Below are positions 1 through 4,775 of a stretch of 5,587 nt of DNA, in pieces; within the stretch, counting starts at the first letter, position 1, and each line of letters opens with the position of its first letter. Made by a program: the position numbers and the translations under genes. The notes under the pieces were generated by a model that saw only the letters and a list, made by a program, of their open reading frames with translations, was not told the DNA's origin and searched no databases. This DNA is from Moraxellaceae bacterium (GTDB lineage Bacteria; Pseudomonadota; Gammaproteobacteria; Pseudomonadales; Moraxellaceae): the NCBI GenBank assembly GCA_030146505.1, contig JASLCO010000139.1, positions 1-5,587 of the forward strand, in the 5' to 3' direction.

Positions 1-35
1 TTTTAGCGAACCATATACATAACAAACTCAAAGCT

Positions 36-178
36 CGTCATTCCCTTGATACGCGGGAATCTCAGGATGTTTGGCAGCGCTTTAAACAGGGAGATTACTC
101 GCTGCGCTTGCCCTTCGGGCCAGTCTGCGGCTGTTCAACGCCCCATGGGCTGTTGTCCCGCTTGCCAAGGGAATGACG
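36..178. repeat. MITE-like or REP-doublet element with 23-bp terminal inverted repeats
   Basis: The first 23 bases (36-58) and the reverse complement of the last 23 (156-178) agree at 20 of 23 positions. The outer 13 are perfect: CGTCATTCCCTTG at 36-48 against CAAGGGAATGACG at 166-178. The left end also contains the small dyad ATTCCC-N9-GGGAAT (40-60). The 97-bp interior holds two small hairpins: GCCC-TTC-GGGC at 110-120, and CAACGCCC paired with GGGC/GTTG at 136-155 with one bulged T. I see no clear target-site duplication and no coding sequence. Short palindromic repeats that start CGTCATTCCC are known as dispersed elements in many proteobacteria, so this is inferred to be a non-autonomous repeat. 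It sits downstream of lif and might act as a 3' mRNA structure. Its copy number cannot be judged from one window. Confidence 0.5.
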
Positions 179-253
179 GGCCTTGATAAGCGGCCAAGTC
201 TGTAAATCTTTTTCCAGGAACATGAATGAATCGCCAATAACCTTGGATACGGT
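179..253. other. Short intergenic stretch downstream of lif, nothing recognised
   Basis: This stretch lies between the repeat element and the lif stop codon. On the lif strand I find no GC-rich hairpin followed by a T-run, so no intrinsic terminator can be called. Bases 1-35, left of the repeat, are AT-rich and likewise show no gene. Transcription of the lipase operon may end by Rho or within the repeat. Confidence 0.4.
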
Positions 254-1288
254 TCAGGGTGACACCTTCTCCCCGCGATCATGCATGCGCTCAAGCGACT
301 CCACGCGCAGGCGCTCGTCAGCGGTGAAGCGGTTGTTCCGCAATTCGGCCAGCTGACGCTGGCGGTCCGCCTCACCGAGGCTGGCATTGCCAAGGAGGGC
401 GGCGCGTTCGCTGTACCAGGCCGACATGCGCTGGTCCCAGGCGGCCCGGTCCCGGTCCAGGTTTTCCAGCCGGTCTGCCGCTTCCGCGCCCACCAGGTTT
501 TCGCGAATCTGGCGCAACTCCGCTGCCGAGCCACCGCGCTGCTTCCAGTCCGCCGTCAGGTTTTCCAGGTTCTGGTACTGGTTGACGGTTTTCATGGATT
601 CACGGATGGCCTCCGGCAATTGCGTTTCCAGCGCGGCGAGTTGCCGGGCCCGTTGCGCAGGCGACAGGTTCTGGTCCTGCATCACATCCAGCCGGTCCAG
701 TGTGTAGCGGTCATAAGCATCATCGTCGCCGAAAAAGGCCGCGACGACTTCCGGCGTGAAATATTGCGAGCGCAGGGCCGCGACCTGCTGCATCTGCTGG
801 CGCACGGCGCTCACATCCACGCGGCCGTCCGCCTGTGGCTGGGCCTGCTGCACGCTTTCCAGTCCGCGCTTGTAGGCCAGGTAATTGGCTAGCAGTTGAT
901 CTGCCTCGCCGGCTGCCAAGGGCGGCAGCTTGTGGTGGATATAGGCGTGCAAGCGCGCCAGGATGGTTGGCAATGGCTCTTCACCGATGGTGGAGAGGAA
1001 ATAATCGAAGACGCGGCGTACGCCATTGGTGATTTTCAGGTGGCCGCTGGCATCCGCCTCCAGTTCGCCATCCACCTCGGTCCCCTGCAGGGAAGCGGGA
1101 AGCTGTTCCAGCCCGGTGGTGAAAGACTCGAGTCCTCCGGACGCCGGCATGGCGCCGGACTCTGTCCGCAAGGGGGAAGCGGCAAGCGGCTGCCCTGTCA
1201 CCGATTCGCTGCCTGAAGAAAAGAAAACCGTCACCGCCACCAGCAGGAGCACGACAGCCAGCCCGCCCAGCACCATGCCTTTTTTCAT
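254..1288 (-). CDS. lifO: Lipase-specific foldase (lipase chaperone, Lif)
   Basis: This 344-residue protein is a membrane-anchored steric chaperone. It folds the exported lipase in the periplasm before the type II system secretes it. Residues 1-23 (MKKG then a run of V/L/A to VFF) form one N-terminal transmembrane anchor with no cleavage site, as is typical of Lif. Residues 24-75 are a Ser/Gly/Ala-rich variable linker. Residues 91-103 carry the Lif signature RxxFDYxLSxxGE (R91, F94, D95, Y96, then FLSTIGE), known to be needed for lipase activation. The rest is charged and helical, rich in Gln, Arg and Leu, as expected for the helical scaffold that embraces the lipase. Length is normal for the family. 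The ATG at 1288 is the only plausible start: the frame upstream is open back to a TGA near 1402 but has no ATG, GTG or TTG. The Shine-Dalgarno is weak, with GAAGAG (1300-1305) 11 nt upstream. It is the second gene of the operon, 122 bp after its client lipase. Confidence 0.95.
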   Translation of the reverse strand: MKKGMVLGGLAVVLLLVAVTVFFSSGSESVTGQPLAASPLRTESGAMPASGGLESFTTGLEQLPASLQGTEVDGELEADASGHLKITNGVRRVFDYFLSTIGEEPLPTILARLHAYIHHKLPPLAAGEADQLLANYLAYKRGLESVQQAQPQADGRVDVSAVRQQMQQVAALRSQYFTPEVVAAFFGDDDAYDRYTLDRLDVMQDQNLSPAQRARQLAALETQLPEAIRESMKTVNQYQNLENLTADWKQRGGSAAELRQIRENLVGAEAADRLENLDRDRAAWDQRMSAWYSERAALLGNASLGEADRQRQLAELRNNRFTADERLRVESLERMHDRGEKVSP

Positions 1289-1410
1289 ACCGGCCCATGC
1301 TCTTCGTTGTTTTTGTTGTTGATGCCCGCCAGCCCGGCAAGGAGCCCCTGAAACGACAATGGCGGCTTTCAGGCCGCCATTGTCGTGATCACGGGTTTGT
1401 CACGCCGCTT
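1289..1410 (-). other. lipA-lif intercistronic leader with CAA-rich stretch
   Basis: This is the 122-bp gap between the lipase stop and the lif start. The half next to the lipase holds a long hairpin (annotated separately). The half next to lif, at about 1304-1323 on the minus strand, reads as an unstructured A/C-rich stretch with repeated CAA before the weak GAAGAG. Unstructured A-rich leaders are known to favour ribosome loading. Here it may make up for the weak Shine-Dalgarno, which is my inference. Confidence 0.4.
1353..1386 (-). terminator. Perfect 14-bp stem hairpin between lipase and lif (attenuator or mRNA stabiliser)
   Basis: ACGACAATGGCGGC (1353-1366) and GCCGCCATTGTCGT (1373-1386) are perfect reverse complements around a 6-nt loop. 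The hairpin starts 24 bp past the lipase stop codon. On the lipase strand the stem is followed by TTTCAGGGGC, so there is no proper U-tract and full intrinsic termination is unlikely. The likely role is partial attenuation, or protection of the lipase message from 3' exonucleases, so that more lipase than foldase is made. The hairpin is seen directly; the function is inferred. Confidence 0.6.
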
Positions 1411-2331
1411 TCAAAGTCCGGCAACCTTCAGGCGATTGGCCTGGTCACGATACACGGTCTTGGGATCGGTGGTGAACAGGCCGCGCAGGCCAAAGAGATG
1501 GTTGATTTCGTCTCCGTGGTTCCAGGGATAGTTGTCGCGCAACACCTGGCCGAAGTGGTTGCTGCACTGGCCCACCAGGCCATCACTGGCCTTGCCGGCA
1601 AAGGCGATGCTGGTGGCGCCGAAGAGGATGTCCAGCGGGTCCAGGATATTGGTCACGACACCGGTGCCGCCCCAGGAATAGAAGCGCTGGCCATTGGCAG
1701 AATAAGCACCTTCGCCGCAGGCCGAGGCCGGCACGCCGGCCGGGAAACGGGCATTGAAATTGGCGGCACCGGCCGTGCTCAGCGAGGCCAGCGACCCCAG
1801 GATGTCTTCGTTGTAGTTCTTGCCACCCAGGGTGCTGACAAGCTTGGAAAAGGCATTGCCCACCGTGCCCACGATGCCACCAATGGCGGGATTGGCGGTG
1901 AACTGCACCACGAGGTCGGCTACCGGCGTGCCCTTCACCGGCGAACCCACCGTGGTGACCGACGCCACGCGCGAAGGAATGGCCGCCGCCACGTAGCGTG
2001 AGGAAAAACCGCCGTGGCTGTGGCCGATGAGGTTCACCTTCTGCGCGCCGCTGATGGCAAGAATGGTCTGCACCTGTGCCAGCATCTGCTCGCCGCGGGC
2101 TTCGGAGGTATTGAAGGCGGAAGCGGAGGTCACATAGACCTTGGCCCCATCGCTGCCGAGGGCGGCCGGGATGCCATAGAAATATTCAATGCCCAGTATC
2201 TTGTCGAAACCCAGCACACCCGGCGCCAGCACGATGGGGTACTTGGTCTGGGTATAGGTGCCGGCAGCGGCATGACCCGACAACATAAAGCCCGACAGCA
2301 GCATGAGGGCGGTGGCAAAAACCTTTTTCAT
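1411..2331 (-). CDS. lipA: Secreted triacylglycerol lipase, family I.1 (Pseudomonas type)
   Basis: This 306-residue precursor encodes a secreted alpha/beta-hydrolase that hydrolyses triacylglycerols. Residues 1-23 are a Sec signal peptide (MKK, a hydrophobic core, HAAA), probably cut before GTYTQ. The nucleophile is S105 in GHSHGG (103-108). The expected acid is D250 (SDGLVG) and the base is H272 (NHGDEIN). C205 and C256 match the single disulphide of the family, and D231 and D274 match the calcium ligands. With 23 subtracted, S105 becomes 82, as in P. aeruginosa LipA. The C-terminal VYRxxANRLK is also typical of that enzyme. The oxyanion region reads APGVLGFD (36-43), where the family normally has HG; this is odd. 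The start at 2331 is preferred over the ATG at 2370: AAGGAG (2338-2343) lies 6 nt upstream, the signal peptide begins there, and the 2370 ATG falls inside the candidate -12 promoter element. It depends on the downstream lif product to fold. Confidence 0.96.
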   Translation of the reverse strand: MKKVFATALMLLSGFMLSGHAAAGTYTQTKYPIVLAPGVLGFDKILGIEYFYGIPAALGSDGAKVYVTSASAFNTSEARGEQMLAQVQTILAISGAQKVNLIGHSHGGFSSRYVAAAIPSRVASVTTVGSPVKGTPVADLVVQFTANPAIGGIVGTVGNAFSKLVSTLGGKNYNEDILGSLASLSTAGAANFNARFPAGVPASACGEGAYSANGQRFYSWGGTGVVTNILDPLDILFGATSIAFAGKASDGLVGQCSNHFGQVLRDNYPWNHGDEINHLFGLRGLFTTDPKTVYRDQANRLKVAGL

Positions 2332-2337
2332 GATTCG

Positions 2338-2343
2338 CTCCTT
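2338..2343 (-). promoter_or_regulatory. Shine-Dalgarno of the lipase gene
   Basis: AAGGAG on the minus strand sits 6 nt before the ATG at 2331. It is the strongest ribosome binding site in the window and decides the start in favour of 2331 over the in-frame ATG at 2370. Confidence 0.85.
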
Positions 2344-2365
2344 GTTCTGTTTTTTGGACGGAGAC

Positions 2366-2381
2366 TGCATACCGGGCGCCA
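2366..2381 (-). promoter_or_regulatory. Candidate sigma-54 (-24/-12) promoter of the lipase operon
   Basis: Read on the minus strand, the site is TGGCGCCCGGTATGCA. It has the invariant GG (2380-2379) and GC (2368-2367) separated by exactly 10 bases, as in the RpoN consensus TGGCACG-N4-TTGCA. It keeps TGGC, the C at position 6 and TGCA, and differs at three weaker positions. Transcription would start near 2355, giving a 24-nt leader that contains AAGGAG. Pseudomonas lipase operons are known to use sigma-54 with an enhancer-binding activator (LipR/CbrB family), which supports the call. A single short match can occur by chance. Confidence 0.5.
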
Positions 2382-2471
2382 GGCACCCTCTTCTTCCGAT
2401 GGCGCGACAAAGAGCACGGCGGATGCCAAGAGCGGCGTGATGCCATCACTGGGGGCACTTTTGGCAGCATC

Positions 2472-2517
2472 TGTCCACGACTTGTCTCGGGATGTCTCCC
2501 AGCTGTCCGGCGATGTC
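2472..2517. promoter_or_regulatory. Helically phased TGTC/GACA array, candidate activator sites
   Basis: TGTC occurs at 2472, 2483, 2493, 2504 and 2514, with steps of 11, 10, 11 and 10 bp, averaging one turn of B-DNA. On the lipase strand these read as RGACA every turn. TGTCCAC is repeated exactly at 2472 and 2514, 42 bp (four turns) apart. A weaker TGTG follows at 2535, another two turns on. Relative to the proposed lipase start near 2355, the array lies at about -117 to -162, the usual distance for enhancer sites of sigma-54 activators. The spacing is seen directly; the binding role is inferred. The same bases could be read as heptads in a plus-strand frame, but that frame runs antisense through the lipase. 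Confidence 0.35.
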
Positions 2518-2616
2518 CACAACGCGACAGCGAATGTGCATCCCGCCCCAAGCGACCATTCAGTCCCGGATTTCTTCCGCCTGTCCCCGGTTACGGCAGG
2601 AAACACATGCAGACGG

Positions 2617-2639
2617 CGGTAACACCGGTTTTGTTACCG
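2617..2639. promoter_or_regulatory. 8-7-8 dyad, CGGTAACA / TGTTACCG, candidate operator
   Basis: CGGTAACA (2617-2624) and TGTTACCG (2632-2639) are perfect inverted repeats around the 7-bp spacer CCGGTTT. The right arm overlaps a second near-palindrome, TGTTACCGGGAACA (2632-2645, one mismatched pair), and CCGGTTAC appears again at 2587-2594. It lies 55 bp upstream of the polymerase start and about 265 bp upstream of the proposed lipase transcription start, so it could serve either gene. TGTTAC/GTAACA half-sites resemble those I recall for CbrB in pseudomonads, but here the arms point the other way, so the protein is uncertain. A short transcript hairpin is an alternative reading. Confidence 0.35.
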
Positions 2640-2657
2640 GGAACACGGCCCTTCTGC

Positions 2658-2687
2658 TTGCTCTCCTGAAAGCGGCTTAATTATACT
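2658..2687 (+). promoter_or_regulatory. Candidate sigma-70 promoter of the polymerase gene
   Basis: A -10-like TATACT (2682-2687) is preceded, with an 18-bp spacer, by a weak -35-like TTGCTC (2658-2663). The predicted start of transcription falls at about 2694, on the A of the ATG itself, which would make the mRNA leaderless. The -10 overlaps the left half of the LexA box, so repressor binding would block polymerase. A perfect TATAAT also occurs at 2702-2707, but its -35 position is poor. Confidence 0.4.
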
Positions 2688-2716
2688 GATCATATGAACA
2701 GTATAATTAAGCCGCT
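2671..2716. repeat. Perfect 18-bp inverted repeat around the polymerase start codon
   Basis: AGCGGCTTAATTATACTG (2671-2688) and its exact reverse complement (2699-2716) flank a 10-nt loop (2689-2698) that contains the ATG (2694-2696). The right arm is also coding, giving residues 2 to about 8 of the polymerase. The symmetry reaches well past the LexA box at its core. The DNA could extrude a cruciform, and any transcript starting upstream would hide the ATG in a hairpin loop. Confidence 0.9.
2684..2703. promoter_or_regulatory. LexA (SOS) box over the polymerase start codon
   Basis: TACTGATCATATGAACAGTA matches the conserved positions of the gamma/betaproteobacterial LexA box, TACTG-N10-CAGTA. 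The 10-bp centre departs from the alternating TA of the best sites. It overlaps the candidate -10 and the ATG at 2694. Y-family polymerase genes such as dinB and umuDC are classic LexA targets, so the neighbour supports the call strongly. Expression is expected to rise on DNA damage. Confidence 0.85.
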
Positions 2717-4019
2717 GCCCTGGCGCCGCATGGTCGCCCTCGTCGACATGGACGCCTTCTTCGCCTCGGTGGAGCAGATGGACAATCCACGCCTGCGCGG
2801 CCGTCCGGTAGGCATCGTCAATGGCGAGCAGGGCTCATCCATTGTCGCGGCCTCCTATGAGGCCAAGCGCCTGGGGATTCGTACCGGCACGCGTTGCGCC
2901 GACGCCTCCGGCATGTGCCGGGACTTCGTTCGCGTGGTCGCCCGCCCGGCACGCTATGCGGAAATCTCCGGCCGCATCATGGCCGCCCTGCAGGATGTGA
3001 CGCCGGAAATCGAGGTGTTCTCGGTGGACGAAGCCTTCCTCGACCTCACCTCCTGCCAGAGCTATTACCGCTACCAGCCCGAACGCATCATCGGGCTCAT
3101 ACAACAGACCGTGCTGGAGGCCTCCGGCGGCCTCACCTGCTCGGTCGGACTCTCCGGCGACAAGACCACGGCGAAATGGGCGGCCAAGCAAAACAAGCCG
3201 CAGGGCTCACTGATTGTTTTGCCGGAAGAAGCGGAAGCCATGCTGGCGGAAGTCCCCCTCACCGAGCTCTGCGGCATAGGCCCCGGCATGGGCCAGTTCT
3301 TTGCCGAATACGGTGTGCATGTCTGCGGCGACATGAAGAAAATCCCCATCAGCATTCCCGCCAAGCGCTTCGGCAATCTCGGCCGCCGCCTCTGGCTGAT
3401 GGCGCAAGGGCGGGATCCTGCACCCGTGGATATGCGCCAGCATGAACAGAAATCCCTGAGCCACGCCAAGGTCATGCCGCCCGGCCTGCGCAACGCGGCC
3501 GTACTGCAAACCTATTACATGCACCTGGCGGAAAAGATGGCCGTGCGCCTGCGTCGCGATGGCCTCATGGTGCGTGATTTCCATATCGGCCTGCGCGCGC
3601 CGGAAGGCTGGCGCCATGCCTCCCTGCAGACCGAACAACCCACGGACGACGGCCTCGCCATCTTCCAGCTCTGCAAGCGCTTCCTGCGCCAGTACTGGTT
3701 TGGCGAGGTGGTGCAGCAGATTTATGTGCACAGCAGTGAACCCACGCCAGCCGGCACCCAGCCGGATTTTTTCGGCCTGCCGCAAAGCCGGGCCAGCAAC
3801 CAGGTCATGGACGAGATCAATGAACAGTTCGGAGCCTTCACCCTGCATCGCGGCACCATGCATGAACATGCCGGTACCGCTCCCATCATTTCCCCGGCCT
3901 GGGCACGCAATGGCACGGCCAGCGGCTTCATGACCATTACTCCAGGAGCGAAACCGGCCGGTCGCAAAAAGACCGTCAAAAGCCGGGCCGGCAGGGATGA
4001 CATGAAACCGGCGCAGTGA
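2694..4019 (+). CDS. dinB: Y-family translesion DNA polymerase (DinB/UmuC type), SOS-controlled
   Basis: This 441-residue protein is an error-prone polymerase that copies past damaged template bases. The catalytic metal ligands are present: D18 (VDMDAFFASVE) and D112-E113 (SVDEAFLD). F23 sits at the steric-gate position that excludes ribonucleotides. YEAKRLGIRTGT (55-66) is the usual fingers motif. A helix-hairpin-helix follows near 187-205 (LTELCGIGPGM), then the little finger at about 245-350. QPDFFGL (356-362) fits the beta-clamp-binding motif, followed by the MDEINEQFG helix (372-380) and a basic tail (415-441). It is longer than E. coli Pol IV (351) and close to UmuC (422), but the catalytic part is more DinB-like, so the symbol is a family label. 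No umuD or imuA lies beside it. The start ATG has no Shine-Dalgarno and sits inside the LexA box. An in-frame TGA at 2667 bars a longer start; Met13 (2730) is the only near alternative and also lacks a ribosome site. Confidence 0.93.
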   Translation: MNSIIKPLPWRRMVALVDMDAFFASVEQMDNPRLRGRPVGIVNGEQGSSIVAASYEAKRLGIRTGTRCADASGMCRDFVRVVARPARYAEISGRIMAALQDVTPEIEVFSVDEAFLDLTSCQSYYRYQPERIIGLIQQTVLEASGGLTCSVGLSGDKTTAKWAAKQNKPQGSLIVLPEEAEAMLAEVPLTELCGIGPGMGQFFAEYGVHVCGDMKKIPISIPAKRFGNLGRRLWLMAQGRDPAPVDMRQHEQKSLSHAKVMPPGLRNAAVLQTYYMHLAEKMAVRLRRDGLMVRDFHIGLRAPEGWRHASLQTEQPTDDGLAIFQLCKRFLRQYWFGEVVQQIYVHSSEPTPAGTQPDFFGLPQSRASNQVMDEINEQFGAFTLHRGTMHEHAGTAPIISPAWARNGTASGFMTITPGAKPAGRKKTVKSRAGRDDMKPAQ

Positions 4020-4022
4020 TTC

Positions 4023-4042
4023 TATTGGTCACCCGACCAATA
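4023..4042. promoter_or_regulatory. Operator palindrome of the TetR-type repressor
   Basis: TATTGGTCACCCGACCAATA has perfect 8-bp arms around a 4-bp spacer, the size and form typical of TetR-family operators. It lies 4 bp after the polymerase stop and 16 bp before the tetR ATG, next to a -10-like TAAAAT (4041-4046). Binding of the repressor there would shut off its own gene and the efflux genes behind it. The stem is followed by A-rich, not T-rich, sequence on the plus strand, so it is not a terminator for the polymerase gene. Confidence 0.8.
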
Positions 4043-4058
4043 AAATAAAAACCGCCCC

Positions 4059-4775
4059 ATGCGCGACTGCCCCCTCCAGGATTGCCTGCCCCTGCGCAAA
4101 CGCGGCCGCCCCAGCCGGGACGACTCCGCCATGCCGCGCGAGGCCATCCTGCAAAAGGCCTTCGAGGCCTTTGCCCGCCAGGGCTATGAGGGGGTTTCCC
4201 TGCGCCAGCTCGCCCGCGAGTGCGGCGTCAGCGACAGCCTGCTTTCCCATCATTTCGGCAGCAAGCAGCAGCTCTGGTTCGAGGCGGCCGACAGCGTGTT
4301 CCTGCCGCTCTACCAGCGCCTCATCCAGACACTGGAAGGCATGGAAGCCCCGAATGTGGCCTGGCGCCTGCGCAACAACCTCAAGGCCTCGCTCAGCATG
4401 ATGGCGCTGCAGGCCGAAGCCATCGCCTTCATGTTCCGCGAGGGCGAAGGCGATACCGAGCGCGCCGAGCACCTGCGCCGGCACTATCTCGTGCCCTACA
4501 CCAACCGCATCCACGCCCTGGTGGACGAAGCCATTGCCCAGGGCCTCATGCGCAAGCTCTCGCATGAAGCCTGTACCGGCATGGTGCTGGGCATCATGCG
4601 CATGCTGGTCGTGCCCGGCCTCTACAAGCCGGCGCTCGCCCCCCGTCTGGCCACGCCGGAAGCGATTGCGGCCTATGTGGACGAGATCGTCACGATTTTC
4701 TACGACGGCCTGATGCTGCCCGCAGCCCCGGCCACCATCCCATCCGACACCACTCCGACAGGATCACTCCCATGA
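4059..4775 (+). CDS. TetR/AcrR-family transcriptional repressor of the efflux operon
   Basis: This 238-residue protein is a one-component repressor, expected to leave DNA when it binds a ligand, often a substrate of the pump it controls. A basic lead KRGRPSR (14-20) is followed by the N-terminal TetR domain (about 26-73). The helix-turn-helix is VSLRQLARECGVSDSLLSHH (46-65), then the signature FGSKQQLW (66-73). Residues 74-220 form the variable helical ligand and dimer domain, which does not reveal the ligand. The tail is Pro/Ala/Thr-rich. The ATG at 4059 keeps the basic arm; Met25 (4131) would lose it. No Shine-Dalgarno is visible, and the A-rich leader may be only a few bases long. A clear operator lies just upstream. 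Its TGA overlaps the ATG of the adaptor gene (ATGA, 4772-4775), so the two are co-transcribed and translationally coupled, pointing to self-regulated control of an RND efflux system. Confidence 0.92.
   Translation: MRDCPLQDCLPLRKRGRPSRDDSAMPREAILQKAFEAFARQGYEGVSLRQLARECGVSDSLLSHHFGSKQQLWFEAADSVFLPLYQRLIQTLEGMEAPNVAWRLRNNLKASLSMMALQAEAIAFMFREGEGDTERAEHLRRHYLVPYTNRIHALVDEAIAQGLMRKLSHEACTGMVLGIMRMLVVPGLYKPALAPRLATPEAIAAYVDEIVTIFYDGLMLPAAPATIPSDTTPTGSLP
4760..4763 (+). promoter_or_regulatory. Shine-Dalgarno of the efflux adaptor gene
   Basis: AGGA sits 8 nt before the ATG at 4772, inside the last codons of the tetR gene. It supports this start and fits translational coupling through the ATGA overlap. 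Confidence 0.6.

Larger units (their letters stand above)
2382..2670. other. Divergent intergenic control region between lipase and polymerase genes
   Basis: This roughly 290-bp stretch has no reading frame I would accept as a gene. The open frames crossing it have no family resemblance, no ribosome site, or run antisense through the lipase. It holds the TGTC array (2472-2517), the GGTAACA/TGTTACC dyad (2617-2639) and a further CCGGTTACGG (2587-2596). Its position upstream of both divergent genes fits a regulatory role. The 2382-2461 part shows nothing distinct. Confidence 0.6.

Noticed and set aside
44..188. Direct repeat CCTTGATA at 44-51 and 181-188 as a target-site duplication
   Set aside because: The copies do not flank the inverted repeats: one is inside the left end and one is 3 bp outside the right end. 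Eight bases can match by chance.
281..892. Plus-strand frame opposite lif
   Set aside because: It is antisense to a clearly recognised foldase gene and has no domain of its own.
1297..2001. Long plus-strand frame opposite the lipase
   Set aside because: It is a shadow of a GC-rich gene; the minus strand has a full catalytic triad and signal peptide.
2331..2370. Longer lipase start at the ATG ending at 2370
   Set aside because: It would add 13 charged residues before a normal signal peptide and lies within the candidate -12 element, whereas 2331 has AAGGAG at the right distance.
2328..2606. Minus-strand 92-codon frame upstream of the lipase
   Set aside because: It has no recognisable family, overlaps the promoter and the lipase start, and its composition looks like translated intergenic sequence.
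2014..2622. Plus-strand open frame with a short heptad-like stretch (VHDLSRD, VSQLSGD, VHNATAN)
   Set aside because: Its first half runs antisense through the lipase gene, it has no known domain, and the heptads are explained by the 10.5-bp phased TGTC repeats in non-coding DNA.
3207..3869. Minus-strand 220-codon frame inside the polymerase gene
   Set aside because: It is a mirror frame of the polymerase coding sequence with no family features.
4023..4042. Intrinsic terminator for the polymerase gene
   Set aside because: The stem is followed by an A-rich run on the plus strand, and its form fits a TetR operator better.
4029..4565. Minus-strand 178-codon frame opposite tetR
   Set aside because: It is a mirror frame of a clear TetR protein.
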